A stretch of DNA of 64,000 nucleotides from Rhynchopus euleeides (GCA_963210315.1 OY723244.1:2294001-2358000), one strand, 5' to 3'; counted from the stretch's first letter, positions 18,601-28,550 are shown. Notes: generated from the letters alone by a model not told the origin. Translations and numbers: made by a program.

Positions 18601-21600
18601 AGACACACCGCCCGAGAGGCAATTGGTGTGACACAACAGCGATGACACAACCACTCTGCCCGAGGGGGCGCGTTTTTAGCGACCGAGACCTCCTCTCCTG
18701 ACTGAGGGATACACGATCTGACCGTCCGAGAGACGCAGCATTCTACCCTGCCCGAGGGGCACCCACTCTCCTGACCGAGAGACACGCAGTCTTGCCCGAG
18801 GGGCACCTGGTTTCCTGACCGAGACAATATTCTGCCCGAGGGGCACTCACTCTCCCGACCGAGAGACACGCAGTTTTGCCCGAGGGGCACCTGTTCTCCT
18901 GACCGAGACAATATTCTGCCCGAGGGGCACCCACTCTCCCGACCGAGAGACGCAGCATCTCGCCCGAGGGGCACCTGTTCTCCTGACCGAGACAAAAATT
19001 TTGCCCGAGGGGCACCCGCTCTCCCGACCGAGAGATACACAATCTTGCCCGAGGGGCACCTGTTCTCCTGACCGAGACAATATTCTGCCCGAGGGGCATC
19101 CACTCTCCCGACCGAGAGACGCAGCATCTCGCCCGAGGGGCACCTGTTCTCCTGACCGAGACAATATTCTGCCCGAGGGGCACTCACTCTCCCGACCGAG
19201 AGACACGCAGTTTTGCCCGAGGGGCACCCGTTATCCTGACCGAGACAAAACTATGCCCGAGGGGCACCCACTCTCCCGACCGAGAGACGCAGCATCTCGC
19301 CCGAGGGGCACCTGTTCTCCTGACCGAGACAAAAATTTTGCCCGAGGGGCACCCGCTCTCCCGACCGAGAGATACACAATCTTGCCCGAGGGGCACCAAA
19401 TCCCGACCGAGAAGACGACCCTCACACCATGCTCGTGTCAGGTCTCAAGAGGGCCGAAGCCGCGGTTGAGGACAACAACACCCCCACGCACTGGTTCTAA
19501 TAAATGACGGCGAGGTGCACGGGGGGATCAGCACGAAGGAGGGGCGCAAAAAGATGGGGATGATGACGCCGTGGTGTTCAAGGTGGTCCTCCGCCGCTTA
19601 TGAACGTGACAGCGGGACAGCGCTGCGCCCGTGGCCGCAGCGGATTGAGGACATTCCCATCAGCCATCGAGACTATCACCGCGCCTCGCCGAAAACCTGC
19701 TTCACGCTTGATCGCGCTCAAGGTTTCCAAACGCATACTTCAGCTGGAGGTTCCGTCACAGAGGCGCTGACAAAGGCGGGACCAAGAGCAACAGTCGGGT
19801 GCTGATAAATGGGTCGATACTGATGCAGCAAAGTGACGTCAGTGATATCCAACTCCTACTTTCCTGACCGAGACACGATCTTGCCGAGGAGCATCGGACC
19901 GAGACACCCACTTCTGCCTGAGGGGCACCTAGCCGAGACGCATTTTTCCTGCCCGAGGGGCATCTCGCCGAGACATTACCTGCCTGAGGGGCACCTGGCC
20001 ACGACATACCTACAGCTTACGCTTGCGGGGCACCCTGCCTGAGGAGCACCTGGCCAAGACATACATTTCCGCCTACGAGGCACCCTGCCCGAGGGGCACC
20101 TGGTCAAGACACACACTTCCGCCTACGGGGCACCCTGCCCGAGGGGCACCTGGCCAAGACAGACACCTCTGCCTACGAGGCACCCTGCCCGAGGGGCACC
20201 TGGCCAAGACATACACTTCCGCCTACGAGGCACCCTGCCCGAGGGGCACCTGGCCAAGACATACACTTCCGCCTACGAGGCACCCTGCCCGAGGGGCACC
20301 TGGCCAAGACAGACACTTCCGCCTACGAGGCACCCTGCCCGAGGGGCACCTGGCCAAGACATACACTTCCGCCTACGAGGCACCCTGCCCGAGGGGCACC
20401 TGGCCAAGACAGACACTTCCGCCTACGAGACACCCTGCCCGAGGGGCACCTGGCCAAGACATACACTTCCGCCTACGAGGCACCCTGCCCGAGGGGCACC
20501 TGGCCAAGACATACACTTCCGCCTACGAGGCACCCTGCCCGAGGGGCACCTGGCCAAGACATACACTTCCGCCTACGAGGCACCCTGCCCGAGGGGCACC
20601 TGGTCAAGACATACATTTCCGCCTACGGGGCACCCTGCCTGAGGGGCATCTGGCCGCGACATACACTTCCGCCTACGGGGCACCCTGCCTGAGGGGCACC
20701 TGGCCAAGACGCACATTCATGCCCGAGGAACTGAGGTTCGCGTCCTAAGGGTCCTGGGTGGAAGCGTCCAATGCAACACTCACAGCATAGAGGCCAAGTG
20801 TTTCTCGTAGTATTTCCGCACACTCATGTGAGCAGAAAGTCACCCACCACAGCAAGCATCCAAACGTGCTCTATACACTAACCCCACCCTTCATCAGGCT
20901 CAGGGTGTGATTATCACTTCAGGGTTTGTGTGTAGAAGCGTCAACGCATCAACAAACAAAATACAGGCTAAGAGCGGTTGCTGCTGAATGGTGAAGTGAC
21001 TTTCTTTTTCTCCTTGAGCCTTTCTCTCATCCGCTCTTCCAATACAACAACTTTCCTTGGGATCACTTCCCTCTTCACATGGTGTGTCAACCACGAGAGG
21101 AGGCGTTTCACCCTGTTGACATTCCACGTATCCATGTTGTATTTTTTGATTTCCGCCTCCGGGAGGCCAAGAATGTGGCTCAGTTGTTGCCGAATTTTAT
21201 GGAATTTCCCGTGGTCCAAAACAATCCGTACCTCGTCATCAACGCTCTCTGCCTCACCTTTCTGTTCGTACTCAGCCTTTGCTGGGCTGCCACCAAGGAG
21301 ACCCGCTTTTCCTCGGCCTTGATTGGCACCTTCATTCCGACGCTGCGGCCTTTATAGGCACAGCTCCGGACGCATGTGGTGGGCAGGGGGCACCAAGATC
21401 GGGCGCAGCCCTGGGGATGGGGCCTGAGGCACCGATCCCTGGCCTTGGGTGGTGTGCCGTGGCGGTGTGCTAACCAACAACTCGCTGCAGACGCGTCTGC
21501 CTTTTACCACCCCCATCAATCCCCCCCCGCCCACACACACACGCGCAATACCTTACACCACACCTTCACCTCGTTCAGCCCCACCCGAGGACGGCGAAGA

Positions 21601-22133
21601 CGCTTCTGCAAGGCACGGGTATGCCGGTGCGCTCCCTCGACATCACGCAGCAAGGCGACTGGCTGCTGGCGGCATACGATGACTTCCTGATCCTCTTCCC
21701 CTTGGGGTTCGAAGACGACAGCGGCAAGGCGTGCAACGGGTTTGAAACACGCATGGGGAAGCACAAGCCGCAGCCCATAAGGCTGACACTGGACCTCAGC
21801 CTCAGGTATAGGGCGAAGGACGGCAGGTTTACCAAGGCGCGGTTCGAGAGGTCCGGGGCTGACGGTGCGGGCGAACGCCGCATCGTGGCAGCCATCGGTC
21901 CACTCCTGCTGTCGTGGAACCTCGATACCATCCAGAGGCACCCTGCGCTGGGGACCCAGGCGGTGGGGGCAAGGAAGGAGCACCGCACGCTGCTGGACGT
22001 GGCCGCCACAGGGGGCGCTGTGATGTACATCACAGACAACGCCGTCAGCATGGCTGTGCCCAAGGTTGAGCAGAGGGCAGTGAGGAAGGCAGGGAAGTTC
22101 ATCTCCAGCACCCTCGGATCGCATCGGGTGTGA
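15623..22133 (+). CDS. VID27-family beta-propeller protein (three exons)
   Basis: Exons 15623-17221, 17490-17636 and 21579-22133 are all phase 0 and give 766 residues. The donors are CTG|GTATGG and AAG|GTATGC; the acceptors are CCTTCAG|GAC and GTTCAG|CCC. The N-terminal half (from about residue 50, YEVVWCGPGALYNRD) resembles the PH-like part of VID27, then an acidic, Gly/Ser-rich linker runs over about residues 225-370. The C-terminal half is the VID27 propeller: NVVFSDAPGHGRLLVLKDG, then LRVANMFDGG and FACDLRVQG, exon 2 with TTPDGRLAVGDRSGTIRLY, and exon 3 with AKTLLQGTGMPVRSLDITQQGDWLLAAYDDFLIL. VID27 was named from yeast vacuolar import and degradation; its biochemical role is not settled. 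The second intron is 3942 bp and filled with repeats, while the first is 268 bp. The reconstructed order matches the family across all junctions. Confidence 0.85.
17879..18360 (-). other. Antisense open stretch inside the VID27 intron
   Basis: On the minus strand the frame ending at 18151 reads KEFLSVKFSHPAMDGLKLQRL and then a Lys/Asp-rich part. A second frame, 18238 to 17879, ends YLLYDSGEVKNRIWQISSVA. The amino-acid make-up looks protein-like, but I recognise no family. It may be a relic of an older transposon gene interrupted by the minisatellite element. Confidence 0.25.
18740..19400 (+). repeat. Minisatellite A (GCCCGAGGGGCAC units)
   Basis: About 17 units of roughly 36-42 bp. Each has the hairpin core GCCC-GAG-GGGC, alternating with CTCCCGACCGAGAGA and CTCCTGACCGAGACA linkers. 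Long open frames read through it only because unit lengths keep several frames open. Confidence 0.85.
20040..20720 (+). repeat. Minisatellite B (50-bp units)
   Basis: About 13 units of 50 bp, each with GCCTACGAGGCACCCTGCCC and then GAGGGGCACCTGGCCAAGAC. The inverted copy at about 36700-37090 has only about 8 units, so the array length changes. Confidence 0.9.
20758..20816 (+). repeat. R1 repeat, 3' part with core
   Basis: GTGGAAGCGTCCAATGCAAC followed by ACTCACAGCATAGAGGCC and an end TCGTAGTATTT. Reverse-strand copies are at 34060-34110 and 34416-34477. Confidence 0.75.
20817..21000 (+). repeat. R3 repeat, diverged copy
   Basis: It matches 37-222 with several changes, including the start hairpin CACTCATGTGAG and the core TAGAAGCGTCAACGCATCA. 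Confidence 0.7.
20968..21360 (-). other. Antisense open stretch, unknown protein fragment
   Basis: The minus-strand frame reads AKAEYEQKGEAESVDDEVRI, then LDHGKFHKIRQQLSHILGL and a Lys/Arg-rich helical end (ERMRERLKEKKK) before a stop inside the R3 repeat. The charged, helical composition looks like real coding sequence, but no family is recognised. It lies inside an intron of the opposite-strand VID27 gene and is probably a transposon relic. Confidence 0.35.
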
Positions 22134-22978
22134 TACTTCGGATGGGGGAGGGGAGGGGAGATGGGTGTGCGGGGGTGTGGGAGTGCGTCTCTCGCATCAA
22201 AGAGCAAGAGGATTTCACTCTCGGGGGGGGGGGGGCTCTCGACAAGGAACTGCGGCAAAATGATTTCACGTGTAACGGTGTTGGTGTGTTCTGTACAGTG
22301 AGGGGTGTGTGTGTGTGTGTGATTTGCTGCCCTGGGGCAACCACCTATCAGGGGGAGGGGTGGGATGGTCGTGGGGCCTTTGGTTGAGCCAGACCCTTCG
22401 CCACACGCAGGCTTGAAAATGGGGGAAGGAAGTATTCTCGTTCGGAGGGAAATCTTTGGTGGCCCCAATTGAGCAGGAAGCACGCCGTTCTGCTTGCCCA
22501 TCGGGAAGCGCGCGCCCCTTTGCTTGTGGGAGTCTTGCAGGGCGTGCCCCAGCTGCGATCGAGCTCTCTGGAATAGGAAGTTCTTCTGGATGGGATGTGG
22601 ATGAGCATCACAAAACAATTGAGCTCTCTGGAATACGAGGAAGACACAGATCTCATCCACACCCCTTTCCGTGAGACCCCATCCCAGCTGCGCATATTGG
22701 AGCAGGGAAGGCAAGGAAGCCTCTAGATGGCGATCCGCACAAGATCTTCAGAATGACGCGCTTCGGGACTCCTGCCCCCCTGACCCTTGATTGTTTGTAT
22801 CCTATAGGGCTTCACTCAGGCGCGCCTTGCATCTAGCCACCAAGGCAGTCAGCCTCTGTGAGGCCAGGCTTCCCACCAAGGGGTAGTTATGTGTGCTGTG
22901 TCTTCCGCTGTGCCCTGAGTGCAATGCCTCGTCACCTGTTCCCCTCCCTTATGTGCTTGTGGTATTATTGGCACCGCC
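22134..22978. other. 3' flank of the VID27 gene
   Basis: G-runs and GTGTGT tracts are seen. The pair GAGCTCTCTGGAATA(G/C)GA occurs twice (about 22560 and 22620), as a local direct repeat. No gene is recognised. Confidence 0.45.
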
Positions 22979-23139
22979 TTGCTTTCTTGCCTCTGCAGCA
23001 CATCTCTCTGACCCGTACTGTTTGGAGGCATCTCTGTGCGTTTGCATCTGAGATGAGAAGAGGGCAGAAGGATTGACGCAGTGCTCTCTCTGCAGACTGC
23101 CCCAAATCCCCTCCCCTCCTTCCAACCCCCCCTCCCCTT
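22979..23139 (+). repeat. R9 dispersed repeat
   Basis: It contains TTGCCTCTGCAGCACATCTC, then TTTGGAGGCATCTCTGTGCG, CATCTGAGATGAGAAGAGGGC and CTCTCTGCAGACTGCCCC. Related copies are at 58343-58497, 58850-58965 and 61073-61196, all downstream of genes. Confidence 0.7.
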
Positions 23140-23445
23140 CTCTCTGAGGCCTATTTGACTTCTGCGTTGGGGAGACGGACGATTCAGGTTCTGATGCGCA
23201 CCGCCCTGACACACGTTCTTCTGACCTGCGCTGCAGCTTTCGGATTGCGGTTCCGGTCAGCTCCACTTGAGGCTCGCTGTCTTTCGCCCATCACACACTC
23301 TCCACACAGGCTTTGTTGCTGGTCTCAGCGTGCAAGTGGAATCCGAACATACTTGGGGTTCTGTTGTCTACAGTCACCTGGAAAATACAAGCTCCGCACA
23401 CCACTTGCTCCTTTGTTGATAATGGAGGTGGGACGTGGAGCATAA

Positions 23446-23586
23446 GGGGGGTCTTCGCTCCGGGGTGGTCGTCAGTGCATTTTGGTGCATTTCCTGTTGA
23501 AATACATGGTTATCAACAGATCTTACCCCCTTTTTTTCCCGAAACCCGTCGAGCATGTCTTCGTCGTCGTAATTTTTTTTCTGTTA
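23446..23586. mobile_element. Left part of a MITE-like element interrupted by the pogo-like transposon
   Basis: It starts GGGGGTCTTCGCTCCGGGG like the copy at 62029. Beyond the pogo-like element the sequence resumes at 28465 with AAGATCTTAG motifs similar to 48258-48300, so the host repeat was probably split. Confidence 0.45.
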
Positions 23587-24051
23587 CAGGGGGGGGTCAA
23601 ATAAACGTACTTAGTACTACTATTCGGCGAACGCGCGGGCCTAAATCGACCTCGCCAGAAAATTAATAAATAGTTTGCGAGCGAATAGACGTACTTAGTA
23701 CGTCTATTCAACTTTTCCTAAAAACGCTGTTTGCAGGGGCTCTGCGGGGCTGTTTGGTCCACCAGGGGCGCGCTGGTCACTGCTGTCGTCCGTCTCTCAC
23801 TTCTTCTGCCTTCCGGTCGAGTATCCGCTCTGTTCTCGTCCTACCACTCGCCCCTCATTTGGTTTCGTACCGTTTTGATTTGTATTGCCCCCCCCCCCCT
23901 CTGGTGCCCCCCCTGGTTGACATTCTTGTTGAGTTAGTGAAAGCATACACAGTTCATCAGAGCTGTCAGCTTCACTGTCGGTGGTTGGTTGGTGCGTTGA
24001 TGCTTAAAAAAAAGATGTGAAAAAGACAAGCCACAACCAGCACGCCCCAAC

Positions 24052-25904
24052 TTACTTCTTCTTCAAGTTCTTGGGCTTGTTGGGGCAAGTCTGCATGTTG
24101 TGCCCAGGCTTCCTACACCCTTTGCAGAGCCTGCGGTGTTTGTTGGGAGTCTGGGTGGTCGGGGACGCTGCGCGCTTCTTTTGGGAGGACTGGGAGGACT
24201 GGGAAGGCTGTGTCTGTGTGAGAGAGTTCACACGAACCGGCTTCGCCCATGCCAAGATGCTTGACTGTTGGGTTGGCTGAGACACAACTTTCTTTTGGGT
24301 GGACTGCTTCTCTGTGCTCTCTTTTGCCTTCCCGTCCAACCCAGGTTCAAGGTCCGCACCACCAGCCTCAGGGGATGTTTCTGTGCTTGGTGCGAAGGTG
24401 AGGTCCGGACAAAGGGAGCTCTTCACGAACCCGTCCTCCTCACCCGACACCTTCAGCACGTACCCCATATCCCGCAAGCGCTCGGCTACCACCTCCCCCC
24501 TCACACTTTCCACCGACTTTCCCCAAACAGCTCCAACAGAGGTGCACATGGCCTCGCGGTACCACCTCTCTGTGAAGCGACAATCCTGGCGAAAACCTTC
24601 GGCTGTTGATTTCTTCATCTCGAGACGGGCTTTGTCCTTGAGCCCTTCCAGGTGAGTGTGGAAGGCAGCCTTGAATGGTGCAAATGCATGCACATCAAGG
24701 TACTGCACTGTTCCTGTCAACCCACCTGGAATGACCGCTGACTTCGCCCCCGTCTTCCTGTGCAAGTACGCAACATTTTTTGGTGCAATGTGTGTTGTCG
24801 CCGAGTCATAAATGACAAGCACGTTTTTGTTTTTGCAAATGGGGGCCAAGACGCTGTCAATCCACCACCGCCACTCGGCTTCTTTGACCCAGCCGGTTTT
24901 CTGGAAAGTACAGTTAACCCCCGAGTCTTTGTGAATCTGATGCTCCTCCTTCTTTATCCTCTCGCCCGCACCTTTAAAAACGATCGACTGCTTTGTCGCA
25001 AGAATGGTCCTGTCTTTCACACTGAACGTGACAGCACCAATCAACGTGGCAAATCTATTTTTGCCAGCATCGGTATCGACCATGATGTTGGTGTCAGTGG
25101 TGTAGCACAACAGTTTGTCCCTGCGGGTAGAGCTCTTGTACAAGGCAGACTCATCCACATTCACAACCAGGTCAAAAGTACCAAAGGGGTTGTGCAGCAG
25201 CTCGGACCCGATGGAGAGGCGTCTGATGGTGGACCAGAAGCTGTGCAACTGGACCCGGGCTTTTTCAAGAGAAAGCTTGGCAATGCGCGAAGTACGAAAT
25301 TGAAACTTGTTTCTCCTGGCCCAACCGTCAATCCACTCCACCGAAGCCTGGAAGCCTTTCGGGAAGGGAACAAAGGACATGGCAAGCTCCTTGATTTTGC
25401 GGCGCGTCGTTGGCAAGTCGTTCTTCCGCCGTTCTCCCACTTCTTTAAGCACGTGGGCCTCCACCTCAGGAAAGAAACACGACCTCCCCCCCCCGCCTTT
25501 CTTTTGGCATGTGTTTTTCCATCATTTGCTGGGAGGCTCTTCATCGCCTTATCCTTGGGAAAGTCTCTCTTCCAACGAGTTGCCGTTGTCGAACACTGGT
25601 CCCGGTTCACTTGGATAGGAGGGTTACCAGGAGGAGTAGGAGGAGCAAAAAGGTAAGCACGCATGGTCTCCATCACCGGGAGCCCAGCCCACAACAAGGA
25701 GGCTACAGCCTGCTTGTAGTGGGACGTGTAGCAGGCCCGGCGGGTTGTATCCCCAACCTTTGAAGGGGCCCTGCAGTGCTTAATTTCCCCCCCCAAAAAC
25801 TCCTTTAGGTTTGAACGATTTGAACGATTTTTGGCCGTGCTCGTAGCATTCCCCGTTGAGGGGGACGCTATTTCGTGTTCTCCTGGCCGCACGGAGGCAT
25901 TGCC
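24052..25904 (-). pseudogene. pogo/DDE_1-type transposase with CCHC zinc knuckle, frameshifted
   Basis: Reading from about 25892, the N-terminal part ends in a run of nine Gs (25486-25494 on the plus strand). Continuing in the other frame gives a CENP-B/pogo-style helix-turn-helix (FFPEVEAHVLKEVGERRK), so one or two G changes break the gene here. The catalytic domain follows: VVNVDESALY (first Asp), VLVIYDSATTHIAPKNVAYL (second Asp), then IPGGLTGTVQYLDVHAFAPFK, matching the DDE_1 pattern before the third acidic residue. The C-terminus holds CKGCRKPGHNMQTCP, a CX2CX4HX4C knuckle, which is unusual for pogo. The frame upstream is the protease frame, separated by one TAA at 25905-25907. The frameshift may be real or a homopolymer error. 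Confidence 0.82.
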
Positions 25905-27737
25905 TTACGTCGCCTCTTCCTCTTTTCCTTTGGTGGTGTGTTGGTCTGGCACAGAGGGCGGGACCGTGCTGATATGCACAGTGACGACTCTCCCTTTTGT
26001 TTTGTGCCCGCCTCCACCGAGATTCGGCTGATGCCTCTCAGACTGGGGGCGGGCGGTCGCCGACGCTGACGCGCCTGGCGGCCTGTGGTAAGTGACGTGG
26101 GGCTGGGATGGGGGGGGGGGGTGCTGGGAGGTCGGGCCGAAGCCCTTGTTCTCTGATGATGTGGGGGCTCGGCGGGGAAGGTTTTCAACCGAGAGCACAA
26201 TATCCGGGGAAGGGGTCTCCCCCTTCGTTGCACTCTCGGTATCCCCACCCGTGTTCCCTTCCCCACCCGTGTTCCCTTCCTCCCTTCCCTCCCCACTGTC
26301 CCCACTCCCGTCATCAGAGCCGTTCTTTTCGAGTTCTTCGAGAACAGAGACTTTTTCGATGTCGTCGTCGTCGTCGTCGTCGCAGGTGCTCTCAGAGCTG
26401 CCATTCGATCCAGCGCCGCCCTCTGAGTCAGCGTCATCGTTCTCTGAGGTAGTGTCGTCGTTCGGTCCAGCGTCGTCGTTGCTCGCAGAAACCACAATCG
26501 CGCACGCGGTCTCCGCAGCCAACAGCTCCCGAAGATCACGGAGCACAGATTTGAGATCGTCTTTGGAGGGTGCCTGGCGTTCTTGGACCTCCCGCTCGAT
26601 ATCAGCAGCTGAAGACAGCTGATGAATCCGTGTGGGGAAAAAGTGTGTTGCATGCCGGACGGCCTGAATCCCACACGACCACGCGTCCTTCTGCATCCCA
26701 CTCAACACCACACGGACAGTGCTGAACTTCTGCTCGAGGCTCTTGGCGAGTGGAGAACCGTGAATGATCGCGTGGTCGTCAATCACGATACACTCATCCT
26801 CCCGGAAAGCACAAAAGACCCAGTGGAGGCCTGTGTTGTTGTGTGTGTTCACCACACAACCCTGCCACTCCGATTTTGTCTCCCAGAACGCCACACCCTG
26901 GGGACTAGCTGGATAGCGCTTCATCCCTTTTGTGATGCTCTCGAACTGGCAGTACTCAAAAAAACGAGTACCGTCCGGGTTTTTCACCGGATCATACCGG
27001 GGGTTGGCGACACGGGACACTGCTTCTACACCAGCGGGCTGCAGGTAGTGAACCAGCAGGTTCCCCACGTCGCTCGTCGTCAGCCAGTACCCCACCTTGA
27101 CATTCTTTGAGGAATGCCCTTTTAAAAACTCGGCCCTTTTGGGGCCGCCTCCGTGCGCTTCCGTCGGCTGTGCCTCACACCCACCCCGAAGGACTGGAAT
27201 GGGTTTGGCTTGTGTCTTCGGCGCGGAGCAGTCGGTTGAAGGTTTGGCTTGTGTCTTCAGCGTGGAGCAGTCGATTGAAGGTTCGGCTTGTGTCTTCGGC
27301 GCGGAGCAGTCGGTTGAAGGTTTAGCTTGTGTCTTCGGCGCGGAGCAGTCGGTTGAAGGTTCGGCTTGTGTCTTCGGCGCGGAGCAGTCGGTTGAAGGTT
27401 TAGCTTGTGTCTTCGGCGCGGAGCAGTCGGTTGAAGGTTCGGCTTGTGTCTTCGGCGCGGAGCAGTCGGTTGAAGGTTCGGCTTGCGTCTTCGGCGTGGA
27501 GCAGTCGGTTGAAGGTTCGGCTTGTGTCTTCGGCGCGGACCGGTTGGTTGAAGGTTTGGCTTGTGTCTTCGGCCATGAAAAAATCGGGCCATTGCAGCGT
27601 GCCCTGGCCCGGGCCAGTTGGTTGAAGGAAGGCCGGGGAGCGCATGGCGGTGGCCCATCCTCGAATATCTTGAACAGGAGGCATTCCATCAGCAGGAGGC
27701 ACATGAAAGCATCGGACGTCATCATTATGTCGGACAC
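25905..27737 (-). CDS. Ulp1/C48-like cysteine protease region of the transposon
   Basis: Up to 610 residues; the first ATG is at about 27725. Residues 50-180 are a run of 13-residue repeats (PKTQA(E/K)PSTDCSA). A protease-like domain then shows the C48 catalytic order: His in GLHWVFCAFR, Asp in CIVIDDHAI, Gln in SGMQKD and Cys in WSCGIQAVRHA. The C-terminal third is acidic and then Pro-rich. The C48 family removes SUMO or ubiquitin-like tags, and several plant and animal DNA transposons carry such a domain. The stop TAA at 25905 is followed in the same frame by the transposase, so this may be the front half of one former fusion protein. Which of the two forms is active cannot be told here. 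Confidence 0.78.
   Translation of the reverse strand: MSDIMMTSDAFMCLLLMECLLFKIFEDGPPPCAPRPSFNQLARARARCNGPIFSWPKTQAKPSTNRSAPKTQAEPSTDCSTPKTQAEPSTDCSAPKTQAEPSTDCSAPKTQAKPSTDCSAPKTQAEPSTDCSAPKTQAKPSTDCSAPKTQAEPSIDCSTLKTQAKPSTDCSAPKTQAKPIPVLRGGCEAQPTEAHGGGPKRAEFLKGHSSKNVKVGYWLTTSDVGNLLVHYLQPAGVEAVSRVANPRYDPVKNPDGTRFFEYCQFESITKGMKRYPASPQGVAFWETKSEWQGCVVNTHNNTGLHWVFCAFREDECIVIDDHAIIHGSPLAKSLEQKFSTVRVVLSGMQKDAWSCGIQAVRHATHFFPTRIHQLSSAADIEREVQERQAPSKDDLKSVLRDLRELLAAETACAIVVSASNDDAGPNDDTTSENDDADSEGGAGSNGSSESTCDDDDDDDIEKVSVLEELEKNGSDDGSGDSGEGREEGNTGGEGNTGGDTESATKGETPSPDIVLSVENLPRRAPTSSENKGFGPTSQHPPPPSQPHVTYHRPPGASASATARPQSERHQPNLGGGGHKTKGRVVTVHISTVPPSVPDQHTTKGKEEEAT
27199..27590. repeat. 39-bp minisatellite in the protease gene
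   Basis: About ten units of 39 bp (plus strand GCTTGTGTCTTCGGCGCGGA...), in frame with the protease protein and giving its 13-residue repeats. Most changes between units are GAA/AAA (Glu/Lys) swaps. Confidence 0.9.
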
Positions 27738-28464
27738 CAGCCGAAGCTATTGGCTCTGTTGGTGGATGGTGAAATCTGGGCAGTTGGATTGCGGGTTTGC
27801 GGGCGTGTGTTGATCAGTGCTGCACAACAGGAGAGAATGTCAAACAACGTCAGGGAAGGGGGCTGCGGGGGGTGGGGGGTGGGCTCAGCTGGTCCTCGAA
27901 GGCTACATCTATGGTGAGGTGTGTCTGGGGCCATCCGTCCACATCTTCTCGTTGGTGGTAGGGACTGCGGACGCCGTAGATGAGGAGTCGTTTAATGCGC
28001 GCCGCTCTTCAGCAGTGATTTTGACGCCTCTGGACCCCAGGAGTTTGCGGGTTTCCGGGTTTGCGGTCTTCAGCAGTGGTTCTGATGCCTCTGGACCGCA
28101 GGAGTTTGCGGGTTCGCTGGTTTCCCGTCCGTATGTGTCTGAGGGGGGATGCCCCGATTCCCTTCGTCACGACATATCTTTGAGCGTAGGTCACTTCCCC
28201 CCTCTACGGACCCCGTGCACCCTGGTTCCCCTAAGTGGCACCAATAGACCCCGTTGTCCCCATTCCTTGCCCCAAAGTTTGCAGATTTGTGTGTCTCCAA
28301 AAAGAAAATCTCAAAAAAAACGGAAAATTTTCCCAAAAAAAAAGGGTGAAAAGTAAGTACTACTATTCAACGGCCCAACGTGCCCCAGAGCCCCAAAAAA
28401 ATAAGTACTACTATTCGGCTAAGTACTACTATTCAACTAAGTACGTTTATTTGACCCCCCCCTG

Positions 28465-28550
28465 TAAGATCTTAGTGAAAAAAAGCACAAAAATTAAGAT
28501 CTTAGTATTTTTTTCGAAGATCTTAGGTAAGATCTTAGTTTTTTTGCAAA
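28465..28550. repeat. AAGATCTTA palindrome cluster
   Basis: Four copies of the palindrome core AAGATCTTA lie in 80 bp, in an AT-rich context. A similar cluster is at 48258-48300. Confidence 0.6.

Larger units (their letters stand above)
18351..20757 (+). repeat. Minisatellite-bearing repeat element, left copy
   Basis: It opens GCACATAACACACCTGTGTGG, runs through a 240-bp unique part containing GACAAGGTAAGGTAAG, then two minisatellites, and ends CCTAAGGGTCCTGG directly before the core GTGGAAGCGTCCAATGCA (20758-20775). The inverted copy at 34478-38766 is almost identical over long blocks but keeps about 2 kb that this copy has lost near 20735. High identity suggests a recent duplication. Confidence 0.85.
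17637..21578 (+). other. Repeat-filled second intron of the VID27 gene
   Basis: This GT-AG intron holds, in order, an antisense open stretch (17879-18350), a minisatellite element (18351-20757), repeat pieces R1 and R3 (20758-21000) and another antisense open stretch (about 20968-21360). Confidence 0.8.
23587..28464. mobile_element. pogo-like DNA transposon carrying a Ulp1-type protease region
   Basis: The two ends are perfect inverted repeats of about 28 bp, beginning CAGGGGGGGGTCAAATAAA, and each is flanked by TA, the target of Tc1/mariner/pogo elements. The length is 4878 bp. Sub-terminal copies of AAGTACTACTATTC(A/G) at 23605-23710 and 28350-28435 are candidate transposase binding sites. 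Inside, on the minus strand, a Ulp1-like protease region is followed in the same frame by a DDE transposase with a C-terminal zinc knuckle. Confidence 0.92.

Noticed and set aside
18740..19400. CRISPR-like pattern of short repeats with spacers (also 37715-38400)
   Set aside because: The spacers are themselves repeated, unit lengths vary, no cas genes are present, and the DNA is eukaryotic. It is a minisatellite.
18594..20748. Long open frames through the minisatellites (197, 168 and 241 codons, and matching ones at 36582-38523)
   Set aside because: They consist only of repeated units, are open in several frames at once and have no domain. They are translation of satellite DNA.
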